NCBI GenBank assembly: GCA_002353525.1
Contig: DEJV01000069.1
Coordinates: 306 to 53,253 of the forward strand
Direction of reading: 5' to 3'
Length of the DNA: 52,948 bases
Source of the DNA: Prevotella sp. UBA2739
GTDB lineage: Bacteria > Bacteroidota > Bacteroidia > Bacteroidales > Bacteroidaceae
Shown here: piece by piece, positions 8,726-17,100 of the stretch
Position numbering within the stretch: the first letter of the stretch is position 1
Layout of the letters: each line of letters begins with the position of its first letter
The notes under the pieces: model-generated
Databases searched by the model: none
What the model saw: the letters and a program-made list of their open reading frames with translations, nothing else
What the model was told of the DNA's origin: nothing
Program-made: the position numbers and the translations under genes

Positions 8726-9010
8726 TTTATTATAAACCATTTAATAACGAGAGAGAATTTATGGAAAAAAGACTAACAATGTTTTTGGCCTCTCTGTTCC
8801 TGAGCATTGGTATGGCATTCTCGCAAACCATTATCTCCGGAACCGTAGTATCTGCCGACGACGGTGAGCCGATTATCGGTGCCACCATCCGTTTGGTTGG
8901 AACAAGTCTAGGTGCTGTCACCGACGCTAATGGTAAGTTTTCATTTACCCAGCGCCAAGGTGTGAAGCAGATTACAGTATCGTATGTGGGTTATGAGACG
9001 CAAACTCTGA
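8726..9010 (+). repeat. Outer inverted repeat, right copy (SusC2 leader and 5' coding end)
   Basis: The 35 nt before the SusC2 ATG are identical to those before SusC1, and the first ~240 nt of the gene match with about seven differences. The match ends at about codon 83, before the TonB box. The copy is inverted relative to 6780-7064. Confidence 0.9.
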
Positions 9011-11922
9011 ACATCAAGCCTAACATGCACGTTTATTTACGTCAGGACCAAAAGCAGTTGGACGAGGTGATTGTTGTGGCCTATGGAACACAGAAGAAAG
9101 CATCGTTCACAGGTTCTGCTGCCACGATGAAATCGGAGAAAATTGAGAAACTGCAGGTGTCTAACCTCTCGAAAGCTTTTGAGGGTGCCATGGCCGGTGT
9201 GCAGTCGTTCTCGTCTAGCGGTACACCAGGTTCGGGTGCCACTATTCTGGTGCGTGGTATTGGTTCTATCTCTAGCTCGCAGACACCACTTATTGTGGTT
9301 GACGGTGTGCCTTATGAGGGTTCGCTCAACTCTCTTCCTTCGCACGACATTGAGTCAGTGACCGTGCTGAAAGACGCTGCTGCAAACTCTATGTATGGTG
9401 CCCGTGGTTCGAATGGTGTAATCATGGTAACCACAAAGAGCGCAAAGGTGGGCAAGCCCAAAATCACCTTCGACGGTCGTTGGGGATTCAATGCCCGTGG
9501 TGTGAAGAACTACGACATCATTTCTGACGATGGCGAATACTATGAGATGTTTTGGGAGGCTGTTCGTAACAGTAAGATTGGAGAGCTGGGAATGGTTGGA
9601 GCCAACAACTACGCTTCACAGAACCTGATTGAGATTCTGAAATACAACAAGTTCAAAGGCGTTGCCGACAATCAGCTTATCGATCCGATGACTGGAAAAC
9701 TTAATCCTGCTGCCACACAAAAGAAGTGGAACGACAGTTGGATGGACGATCCCTTCGAGAACGGTTTCCGTCACGAATATAATGCAACGATTAGTTCGGG
9801 TTCAGAGAATACCCAGCTATATGCTTCATTAGGCTATCTGGGTGACGAGGGTTATATGGTAGGTTCGGGATTTGACCGTTATTCTGCTCGTATCAAGATG
9901 GATCAGAAGATTGGTAAGAACATCCGCATCGGTGGTAACATTGCCTATGCCAACACCATTCAGAAACAGTTCAATGGCTCGGTGAGCAGCAACTTCTCTA
10001 ACATCTTTATGTTCTCACAGAGCATTGCTCCTATTTATCCTATCTATCTGTACGATCAAGAGGGAAATCTGATGTACGATGAGAAAGGTGAAGTACGTTA
10101 TGACTTCGGTGAAGGCCGTCCTTACGGTTCTAACCAAAACCCACTTGCTGTAGCCTTGAGAAACCAGGTCATCACCACTCGTGACAACCTTACTACTCGT
10201 GGTTATTTCGAATGGACATTCCTGAAGGACTTCAAGTTTACCGCAAATATTGCTTACGACCTGTTCAATACATTCTATTCAGAGTATAACACTCCTATCG
10301 GTGGTGATGCCCTGAATGTGGGTGGTCGTGGTGAAAAATCTGTAGAGCGTTATGCTGCCATGAACATCAACCAGCTGCTTGACTGGAATCACTCATTCGG
10401 CGAGCACGGAGTACATGTATTGCTGGGTCATGAGACAAAGAATGACCATACTAAGTATATGTATGGCCACATGACCAACTTTGCCGATCCCAACAACCCC
10501 GAGTTTGCCAATGCCGCTCAGTATCAGGATCTTACATCTTACACATCTGAGTACGCTTTGGAAGGTTACTTCGCTAAAGGAGAATATGACTATCTGAATC
10601 GTTACTATTTCACAGCCAGCATTCGTCGTGATGGTAGCTCGCGCTTCCACAAAGACAACCGCTGGGGTACATTCTGGGCTGTCGGTGCATCATGGCGTCT
10701 GAAAGAAGAGCCTTGGCTGAAAAATGTGAAATGGCTCGACAACCTGAAGGTGAAGACCAGTTATGGTACTCAGGGTAACGACAATGTGGGCTATGCACAC
10801 AACTACACCGACCTGTATCAAGTTGACCGCGTGTCTGGCGCTGCTGCTTTCACGAAGATAAATCGCGGAAACAAAGACCTCACTTGGGAAAAGAGCCGTA
10901 ACTTCAATGTAGGAATCGAGGCTGGATTATGGAAACGTCTGAATGTGAATTTCGAGTTCTTCATCAAAGAGACCAAGGATATGCTTTATGCCAGTCCCCT
11001 GGCTCCATCAGAAGGTTCGCCCAGCTCTATCTACCGCAATGAGATGGATATGAAGAACACAGGTGTCGAACTGGAACTTAGCGGCGATATCATCAAGACA
11101 AATAATGTAAGATGGAATGCCTCACTCAACCTCACCCACTATAAGAACGAACTGACCAGACTGCCAAACTCAAAGCCGGCAGACCTTTATCCCAACGGAT
11201 ATGCAGCAGGTACCTACTGGCGTAAACTCGGCGGTTCTCTATATGACTTCTACTATTACGAGTACGCAGGTGTTGACCCAACCAATGGTAAGCCTCAGTA
11301 TAATAAGTATATCTATGAGACCGATGAGAACGGAAAGACACTCAGAGACGGCAATGGCGACGAAATCGTGAAGGAAGTGAAACTGGTTAACTCTATCACA
11401 GATGCCACTCAGCGCCAGACGGGCAAGTCTGCAATTCCTGATCTCACAGGCGGATTGAGCACAACTCTTGAGGCTTATGGATTCGACCTCTCAGTATCAA
11501 CAGCCTTCCAGTTGGGCGGTTATGTGTTTGACTCTTACTACAACTCTCTGATGGGAGCAGGCTCAGAAGGACACAACTTCCACAAGGACTTGTTCAACCG
11601 CTGGACACCGGCCCACACCGATACTAACATCCCGGCACTCGGCTATAATGTGCAGGATGCAGGCATTAGCGGAAACTCAGGTTACTACCTGACCAAGGCA
11701 TCTTACTTCAGCCTCCGCAACGTGACTTTGGGCTACACTCTTCCCTATAATTGGATTAAGGGTCTGGGACTGGATCACGTAAGAGTTTATCTTACTGGCG
11801 ACAACATCTGGCTGCAGTCAAAGCGTAAAGGACTTGACCCACGTCAGAGTGTCAGCGGAACGACTGGCTATGTTTATTCTGCACTCAGCTCTTATTCTAT
11901 TGGCCTGAATCTGTCATTCTAG
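8761..11922 (+). CDS. SusC/RagA-family TonB-dependent transporter (SusC2)
   Basis: This 1053-residue SusC protein has a signal peptide (to ~21), a carboxypeptidase-like domain (~24-98), a TonB box around DEVIVVAYG (101-109), a plug with VRGIGSISSSQTPLIVVDG, and a barrel ending in SIGLNLSF. It heads the rightward operon SusC2-SusD2-lipoprotein-C10 peptidase (gaps 30, 25 and -8 nt). No recognisable promoter lies between the right inversion site and its ATG, so it should be silent in the present orientation and expressed when the segment is inverted. The plug and barrel are clearly different from SusC1, which suggests a different ligand. Confidence 0.96.
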   Translation: MEKRLTMFLASLFLSIGMAFSQTIISGTVVSADDGEPIIGATIRLVGTSLGAVTDANGKFSFTQRQGVKQITVSYVGYETQTLNIKPNMHVYLRQDQKQLDEVIVVAYGTQKKASFTGSAATMKSEKIEKLQVSNLSKAFEGAMAGVQSFSSSGTPGSGATILVRGIGSISSSQTPLIVVDGVPYEGSLNSLPSHDIESVTVLKDAAANSMYGARGSNGVIMVTTKSAKVGKPKITFDGRWGFNARGVKNYDIISDDGEYYEMFWEAVRNSKIGELGMVGANNYASQNLIEILKYNKFKGVADNQLIDPMTGKLNPAATQKKWNDSWMDDPFENGFRHEYNATISSGSENTQLYASLGYLGDEGYMVGSGFDRYSARIKMDQKIGKNIRIGGNIAYANTIQKQFNGSVSSNFSNIFMFSQSIAPIYPIYLYDQEGNLMYDEKGEVRYDFGEGRPYGSNQNPLAVALRNQVITTRDNLTTRGYFEWTFLKDFKFTANIAYDLFNTFYSEYNTPIGGDALNVGGRGEKSVERYAAMNINQLLDWNHSFGEHGVHVLLGHETKNDHTKYMYGHMTNFADPNNPEFANAAQYQDLTSYTSEYALEGYFAKGEYDYLNRYYFTASIRRDGSSRFHKDNRWGTFWAVGASWRLKEEPWLKNVKWLDNLKVKTSYGTQGNDNVGYAHNYTDLYQVDRVSGAAAFTKINRGNKDLTWEKSRNFNVGIEAGLWKRLNVNFEFFIKETKDMLYASPLAPSEGSPSSIYRNEMDMKNTGVELELSGDIIKTNNVRWNASLNLTHYKNELTRLPNSKPADLYPNGYAAGTYWRKLGGSLYDFYYYEYAGVDPTNGKPQYNKYIYETDENGKTLRDGNGDEIVKEVKLVNSITDATQRQTGKSAIPDLTGGLSTTLEAYGFDLSVSTAFQLGGYVFDSYYNSLMGAGSEGHNFHKDLFNRWTPAHTDTNIPALGYNVQDAGISGNSGYYLTKASYFSLRNVTLGYTLPYNWIKGLGLDHVRVYLTGDNIWLQSKRKGLDPRQSVSGTTGYVYSALSSYSIGLNLSF

Positions 11923-11952
11923 TTTAGTTAACCATTCAAATTTATCAAGAAT

Positions 11953-13422
11953 ATGAAAATATTAAAGAATATTGCAATCGGATTAGTTGCTTTGGCCACA
12001 CTCAGTGCCTGCGGCAGCGACTATCTTGATACGGAATACACAAGATATCTGGGTGAGGAAGAAGCTGCTTCGGCTGCTGCGCAAAATCCAGACGTATTCC
12101 TCAATGGTATGTGGTCGTGGATGGTAAGATATGAGGGCCGTCACGACTCTTATGGAATCTTCACCATCTTTATGGATACACAAGTGATGGGTCAGGACAT
12201 TGCTTTCCAGACCTCTAGCTGGTACAATTTCGACTATCAACTTGACTATCGCGATGAGCCATACGTGCGTACAAGCTCGTTCTGGACTACACTCTACACG
12301 CTGATTGCTAAAGCCAACGAGATTATCAGCCTCTATCCTAATGGTGCTGAGACTGTTAGCGAGAAAGGACTGCTCGGACAAGCTTATGCCATCCGTGGTA
12401 TGTCGTACTACTATCTGATACAGATTTACCAAGATTACCTCAATGCAGACGGTAGCATCAACCGCGCAGCACCTGGTGTTCCTATCATCTACAACAACGT
12501 AGATGGCAAGACAGAGGAAGAAATGGACAAGGCTAAGGGCCGTAATACTGTAGGTGATGTGCTTGATGAAGCACAGAGCAATCTGGAGAAGAGCGTAGAG
12601 TACCTGGGTGCTGGCTATGAGCGCCCCAGCAAGAACTATATCGATGTTCATGTAGCTAATGGTCTGTTGGCTCGCTTCTACTTGCTCACTCAGCAATGGC
12701 AGAAAGCCGCTGACGCAGCCAAGGCCGCAAGAAGTGGCTACACTCTGATGGACAATGAAGGGCTTCATGCCGGATTCAACAGTGTTGACAATGTAGAGTG
12801 GATGTGGGGATTCCACCACACTACAGAGACCATTACCAGCTATGCTTCTTTGTTCTCCCACCTTGCTAGCTCAGGCCCTGGCTACGGACGTAACTATCCG
12901 TTCCTCATCGATGCCCAGCTCTACAGCGAGATTCCTGAGTCAGACTATCGTAAGAGTTTGTTTAACGGACCTCAAGGCGATCCCAGCCAGCCTACTACAG
13001 GCGGAAGGAGACCATACGCCAACCAGAAGTTCCTTTACAACGCCGACTGGCTTTGCGACTACATGTATATGCGTGCCGCAGAGATGGTGCTTATCGAGGC
13101 CGAGGCTTATGCACACCTGAACAATGGCAATAAAGCCGCTCAAGTGTTGGGCGAGTTGATGGCAAAGCGTCAGCCTGACTGGAGCAAGGATTTGGTAACC
13201 GTAGAGGATGTCTATAAGCAGCGTCGCATTGAGCTTTGGGGTGAGGGCTTCACCTACTTCGACCTGAAGCGACTGAACAAAGGTATTGACCGCAGTTACA
13301 GCGGCAGCAACCACAACTACAAGCTTGTTGTTCCTGCCCACGACGTGAAGTGGACATTCCAGCTCCCACGCTCTGAGATGCAGGAGAATACTCATATTGA
13401 TGCTTCTGAGCAGAACAAGTAA
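11953..13422 (+). CDS. SusD/RagB-family lipoprotein (SusD2)
   Basis: The 489-residue protein has a short signal peptide with lipobox LSAC (Cys20), N-terminal helices (GLLGQAYAIRGMSYYYLIQIYQ) and the C-terminal SusD signature IELWGEGFTYFDLKRL. It would form the ligand-capturing lid of SusC2. It starts 30 nt after SusC2. Beyond the shared signatures it is quite different from SusD1, in keeping with a different ligand. Confidence 0.94.
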   Translation: MKILKNIAIGLVALATLSACGSDYLDTEYTRYLGEEEAASAAAQNPDVFLNGMWSWMVRYEGRHDSYGIFTIFMDTQVMGQDIAFQTSSWYNFDYQLDYRDEPYVRTSSFWTTLYTLIAKANEIISLYPNGAETVSEKGLLGQAYAIRGMSYYYLIQIYQDYLNADGSINRAAPGVPIIYNNVDGKTEEEMDKAKGRNTVGDVLDEAQSNLEKSVEYLGAGYERPSKNYIDVHVANGLLARFYLLTQQWQKAADAAKAARSGYTLMDNEGLHAGFNSVDNVEWMWGFHHTTETITSYASLFSHLASSGPGYGRNYPFLIDAQLYSEIPESDYRKSLFNGPQGDPSQPTTGGRRPYANQKFLYNADWLCDYMYMRAAEMVLIEAEAYAHLNNGNKAAQVLGELMAKRQPDWSKDLVTVEDVYKQRRIELWGEGFTYFDLKRLNKGIDRSYSGSNHNYKLVVPAHDVKWTFQLPRSEMQENTHIDASEQNK

Positions 13423-13447
13423 TACTTAAACAATAGGAGATATAATA

Positions 13448-14257
13448 ATGAAGAATATATTCAAATACATCATTCCGTGTCTGGCTATGGCTTTTGCTTT
13501 TGCAAGCTGTGATGACACCATGGACGACAAGTCGGTCATCGACTCTCAATATGAGAGCCAGTTTAAGACCGCTACTATCTCTATCTCTTCTCTCACTGCA
13601 CCAGCTTTCAATACTATCAATGTGGCTTGTGCGGTTGGTGATGCCAACGATGTGGCCGAGCAGGGAATCCAGATTTCCACCACCGACAATTTTGATAATG
13701 CCTCTTATATGGTAAACGATACTGTCGAGGCTGCATTTTCAATGGATGTGGACGGACTGGATGAATTGAGCACTTACTATGTTCGTGCTTATGCCATGTC
13801 GAAAAACGGCAATGTGGTTTACAGCAACTCTCAAAGTATTACCACGCCAGAGGCTCCCACAATTCCTATAGAAGGTGTTTATACGGCAACTGAGATTGGT
13901 CGTGACGATGCTGGTAACTGGAAACCTGCTGGCCGATACAAGATGCTCATAGAATTTGAGGAGGGTAGCACCGAGATTGTGAATATCACGAACATCTGGG
14001 ATGGCGGCATGACTGTTCAAGGTGTTTACGATGAAGCAAAAGGTACAATCACCGTTCCTAACTACCAGGTGATTTATAATCATGCTACTTATGGTGAAGT
14101 TTGGATTCAAGGTGTCAATCAGGCTGTCAGCGCCTACACCTCATCCGTGACGTTCACTTATAACAAGAAGGGTGGTCTTATGGTATCTACTCCTATGGGC
14201 GCTATCTGTGCCGCAGGCGCGTTTGGATTCTTCTATCTAGAAATGCAACATGACTAA
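13448..14257 (+). CDS. Small surface lipoprotein of the SusC2 operon, FN3-like
   Basis: The 269-residue lipoprotein has lipobox FASC (Cys21). Residues ~35-135 look like a fibronectin-III/Ig domain (the strand STYYVRAYAMSKNGNVVYS is typical). The remaining ~130 residues form a beta-rich domain with pattern similarity to the second half of the lipoprotein at 1321-2082. The gene is 25 nt after SusD2, and its last 8 nt overlap the start of the C10 peptidase gene, which suggests coupled translation. It is probably a surface ligand-binding protein; a peptidase inhibitor is an alternative because of the tight coupling. No named family was recognised. Confidence 0.78.
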   Translation: MKNIFKYIIPCLAMAFAFASCDDTMDDKSVIDSQYESQFKTATISISSLTAPAFNTINVACAVGDANDVAEQGIQISTTDNFDNASYMVNDTVEAAFSMDVDGLDELSTYYVRAYAMSKNGNVVYSNSQSITTPEAPTIPIEGVYTATEIGRDDAGNWKPAGRYKMLIEFEEGSTEIVNITNIWDGGMTVQGVYDEAKGTITVPNYQVIYNHATYGEVWIQGVNQAVSAYTSSVTFTYNKKGGLMVSTPMGAICAAGAFGFFYLEMQHD

Positions 14258-15917
14258 AACAAACTTTTTGAAGTTTATAATCTTTGTCTGCCTTATGGCA
14301 GTAACATCATCATCTCTCGCCGGTGTTCGCACCGAGCGAGAGATGTTGGCTATTGCCAAAGAGAAATTGAGTAAAGGTAGACTAGATGCTACCCGGGCAG
14401 CAGGAAAAGATATTGCTAAGTTGGTTGATGAGAAGCAGTATTGCATCTACGGCCGCGAAGATATGGGGTTTGTAGTCGTCAGCCGCAATGACGCTTTCAA
14501 ACCCGTTATTGCCTATTCGGATGCTAAGTTTGACAAAAACGTCATTCCGTGTGGTATGCAGTGGTGGCTGGAAGGAATGAGCAGTGTTATGGAGCAGGGC
14601 TCTTACTCGCAGAATTCCATGACAGGTACAGCAAAGAAAGCTCAAGCTGTTGATCAACTGTGTGCTACTGAATGGGGGCAGGGTTATCCTTATAATTACA
14701 AGTGTCCTGTTTTTGACAGCTCAAAGGCTCCAACAGGTTGTGTGGCTACTGCTATGGCACAAATCATGAAATACTTTGCCTATCCCGCTCAAGGTAAAGG
14801 AAAAGGCTATTATCAGAAAGGTGGCAACGCAGGCAGGGTGACTGAGCCGACAACATCTGTCTATGAATGGGATAAAATGCTCAATCAGTACGATTCGGAA
14901 AAAACGCTACCTGATGAAGAGTGTTTGCCCATCGCCACTATTATGAAGGAGGCAGGTCTTGCTGCCCACATGAATTACGATGAGAGCGGGAGCGGCGCCT
15001 ATGCCACAAGTGCAGCTTATGGCTTTTGTAATAACTTCAGTTATGACTCATTGGCTATGCACTGTTATGACCGCGAATATTTCGATAATGAAAAGTGGAT
15101 GGATATCATCTACGACGAACTGGCAGCAAAACGACCTATCTTATATACAGGAGTTGACAAAGCCTCAGGAGGACATGCTTTTGTTTTCGACGGATATGAT
15201 GAGAATGGTTTTATTCACGTCAATTGGGGATGGGATGGCAGAGGAAACGGATACTTCGACATCGCCGATTTAGCTCCTGTTACCAACCCGCGCGAAGGGC
15301 CGACGGCGCACTATAATTATAACCAGACGATGGTGGTAGGATTCAAGTGCCAGTCTACACCCGATGCAGATGAAAAATACAAATCAATGATTTGTACCGA
15401 CGCTTATACCATCAGTTTCACTAAACAGATGTTGACAGTAAAGAGCGAGAATCTGTACAATTTGCATTTCTTGACTTTTTATGGAAATATTGGTGTCTAT
15501 TTTGTTAGTGAGGATGGTAAGCCTGAAAACAATGTTTTCATCCAAGCAGGCCAAGGTGGATATACAACAGCCTCGTTATATGGAATGCAGGGCATTGATA
15601 ATATGGTGATATACGGTAGTAAAGTTGTTCCAGGTAATTATACAGTTTACTTGGCATCTAAGGCTGTACAGGACGAAGAGCCTCAACCTGTGAGTTGTCA
15701 TGGAGGTCCTGTATGTTATCACTTTAAAAAGAATGAGGACAAGTCTGTTGAGGTGTCTGAGCAAGAAAAAATGGCCACAGCCATTCAAACAGTTACCCTG
15801 AATAAGGGTCTGGATCATACTAAGGTTTACAACCTGCGTGGCCAGTTCGTGGGTAATGACATCAATGCCCTGCCAAGTGGTGTTTACATCGTTGGGGGCA
15901 AGAAGGTAGTCAAGTAA
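14250..15917 (+). CDS. C10 family cysteine peptidase (streptopain-like) with type IX-like sorting tail
   Basis: The full-length 555-residue product has a signal peptide (to ~24), a propeptide (to ~135), and a C10 catalytic domain with Cys164 (APTGCVATAMAQIM), His309 (GGHAFVFDGY) and the Trp motif HVNWGWDG. A beta-rich region follows (~375-500). The last ~35 residues (VYNLRGQFVG ... LPSGVYIVGGKKVVK) look like a type A C-terminal sorting signal for the type IX system, whose PorU and PorV are at 43400-48212. C10 enzymes are secreted zymogens that cut proteins outside the cell. It is the last gene of the SusC2 operon and the counterpart of the peptidase at 1-1233. Family call is firm; the sorting-signal call is by eye. 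Confidence 0.93.
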   Translation: MTKTNFLKFIIFVCLMAVTSSSLAGVRTEREMLAIAKEKLSKGRLDATRAAGKDIAKLVDEKQYCIYGREDMGFVVVSRNDAFKPVIAYSDAKFDKNVIPCGMQWWLEGMSSVMEQGSYSQNSMTGTAKKAQAVDQLCATEWGQGYPYNYKCPVFDSSKAPTGCVATAMAQIMKYFAYPAQGKGKGYYQKGGNAGRVTEPTTSVYEWDKMLNQYDSEKTLPDEECLPIATIMKEAGLAAHMNYDESGSGAYATSAAYGFCNNFSYDSLAMHCYDREYFDNEKWMDIIYDELAAKRPILYTGVDKASGGHAFVFDGYDENGFIHVNWGWDGRGNGYFDIADLAPVTNPREGPTAHYNYNQTMVVGFKCQSTPDADEKYKSMICTDAYTISFTKQMLTVKSENLYNLHFLTFYGNIGVYFVSEDGKPENNVFIQAGQGGYTTASLYGMQGIDNMVIYGSKVVPGNYTVYLASKAVQDEEPQPVSCHGGPVCYHFKKNEDKSVEVSEQEKMATAIQTVTLNKGLDHTKVYNLRGQFVGNDINALPSGVYIVGGKKVVK

Positions 15918-16035
15918 ATTGAGGATTGAGAACGTACGGAAATTGATAATTGATTCAATGATAATTTGTCACATTCTTTGCTGAAAAGAACTCCGGGACC
16001 TTCAACAAATTTATTTTTGTGCAAAAAAGGCTCTG

Positions 16036-16513
16036 AACTGTCACTTTCTCTGTAACCATCAGACTGTTAATGGCTTGGGAGGTGACAGTTTGTTTGCAAA
16101 CTGTCACCTAACTGTCACTTGATGAGAAGCGGTTTTTTGGTAAATAATCACAACAAGGCGGATTAAGGCAAATGCGAGAAAGATTTAACTTGTTATAAGA
16201 CTGCTCGTTAGCTATCAAATCAGTTGTGTTTTCATGATAGAAACGTTGTGTTTCTATGATAGAAACGAAGTGTTTTTGCAGTAGAAACACAGTGTTTTTA
16301 GCACAAAAACACTCTGCTATCTTGACAATCGGAGTGATTTTACATCGTGAGGAAAGTTGCCAGTCCCCGCATTTCTGCTCATAGACTAAGTGGATTGATG
16401 TAAAATAAATTCTGAAAAACATAAAAAAAGTGATGGTTGGTGACGGTTTGAAAGAGAAACCGTCACTCCGAAAGTTGCTGAAATAAAGATAGTTACGCTA
16501 AAAAGTGACAGTT
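16036..16513. repeat. Inverted GTGACAGTT words and hairpins
   Basis: AACTGTCACTT occurs at 16036-16046 and 16110-16120, and its reverse complement at 16503-16513. In between, 16080-16092 and 16097-16109 form a perfect 13-bp hairpin with a 4-nt loop built on the same word, and 16440-16449 with 16457-16466 form a 10-bp hairpin on the variant GTGACGGTTT. The words bracket about 480 bp without a gene. They could be ends of a decayed element or protein-binding sites; nothing decides between these. Confidence 0.5.
16236..16317. repeat. Array of 22-23-bp palindromic units (GAAAC...GTGTTT)
   Basis: Three units (16236-16257, 16258-16280, 16281-16303) and a partial fourth each consist of TAGAAAC, three bases and GTGTTT plus a tail. 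Each unit can fold into a small hairpin. Period and build resemble the arrays at 27316-27453 and 52899-52948, although the base sequences differ. Confidence 0.6.
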
Positions 16514-16611
16514 TGCCAGATTTTTTATCTTTTTCTCAAAAAAAATTGTATCCTTGCATGAGACTAATCTCGTACCCTCGAATATCAAGGATGTAACAGA
16601 ATCTCAGGACA

Positions 16612-16812
16612 CTAGCGCCCCGAAGGGGCAACAAGCACCTAGCCCAGGGCAACACCCTGGGGTTGTAAAGGCGCAGAGGCCAAACGCCTCATCGGGGCAA
16701 AAGCCCTGTTCTATTATAATGCTTTTGCCCCTGCAGGGCGATAGGGGTAAGCACTATCAACCCAGGGTGTTGCCCTGGGCTATAGGCTCACTGGCCTTTC
16801 AGGCCGTTTCTT
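16612..16812. repeat. REP-like palindromic element
   Basis: A GC-rich island in AT-rich surroundings contains nested palindromes. TAGCCCAGGGCAACACCCTG... (16640-16661) is repeated exactly in inverted orientation at 16761-16782, and each copy is itself a hairpin (CCCAGGG/CCCTGGG). GCCCCGAAGGGGC, CGGGGCAAAAGCCC and TTTTGCCCCTGCAGGGCGA lie around and between. I recall similar palindromic sequence scattered in many Bacteroidota genomes, probably mobilised in trans. No transposase is encoded here. Confidence 0.5.
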
Positions 16813-17100
16813 TGTAGCTCCCGAAACTTCAATTAATTTAATTAAATAACTCAACTTTCTGAAGTAGTTATGTAGTCAGTAGTTACGTAGTTAAGCCGAT
16901 TGCATGAGAAGCAAGAAGCAGGCGAAAGAGGTGTTGGCTTAACTACTGTCTGTAGGACGAGCGTAGCGATAACTACTTTAACTACTTAACTACAAAGAAG
17001 TTGAGCGAATGTTACTGTCTTGCTGATGAGCTTCAGCGAATAAACTCGAATTAAATAATCGGTCCGCTTGGCCTAATTATCAATTATCAATTGTCAATTA

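Larger units (their letters stand above)
15918..17100. other. Gene-free region of 1.2 kb rich in hairpins
   Basis: No credible gene was seen. The stretch begins with AT-rich degenerate words after the C10 gene (15918-15970). It then holds inverted AACTGTCACTT words (16036-16513), a 22-23-bp hairpin array (16236-16317) and a REP-like palindromic element (16612-16812). An 11-bp inverted pair GTAGTTAAGCC (16887-16897) / GGCTTAACTAC (16936-16946) follows, then degenerate ATTATCAATT words up to the next gene (17075-17107). It separates the SusC2 operon from the convergent GH78 gene. Confidence 0.7.

Noticed and set aside
6780..9010. Terminal inverted repeats of a transposon
   Set aside because: The long repeats consist of SusC leaders and coding ends, not of element ends, and no transposase lies between them.
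16108..16422. 104-codon leftward open frame
   Set aside because: It runs through the hairpin array and inverted words, has no recognisable motif or promoter, and its composition is that of the repeats.
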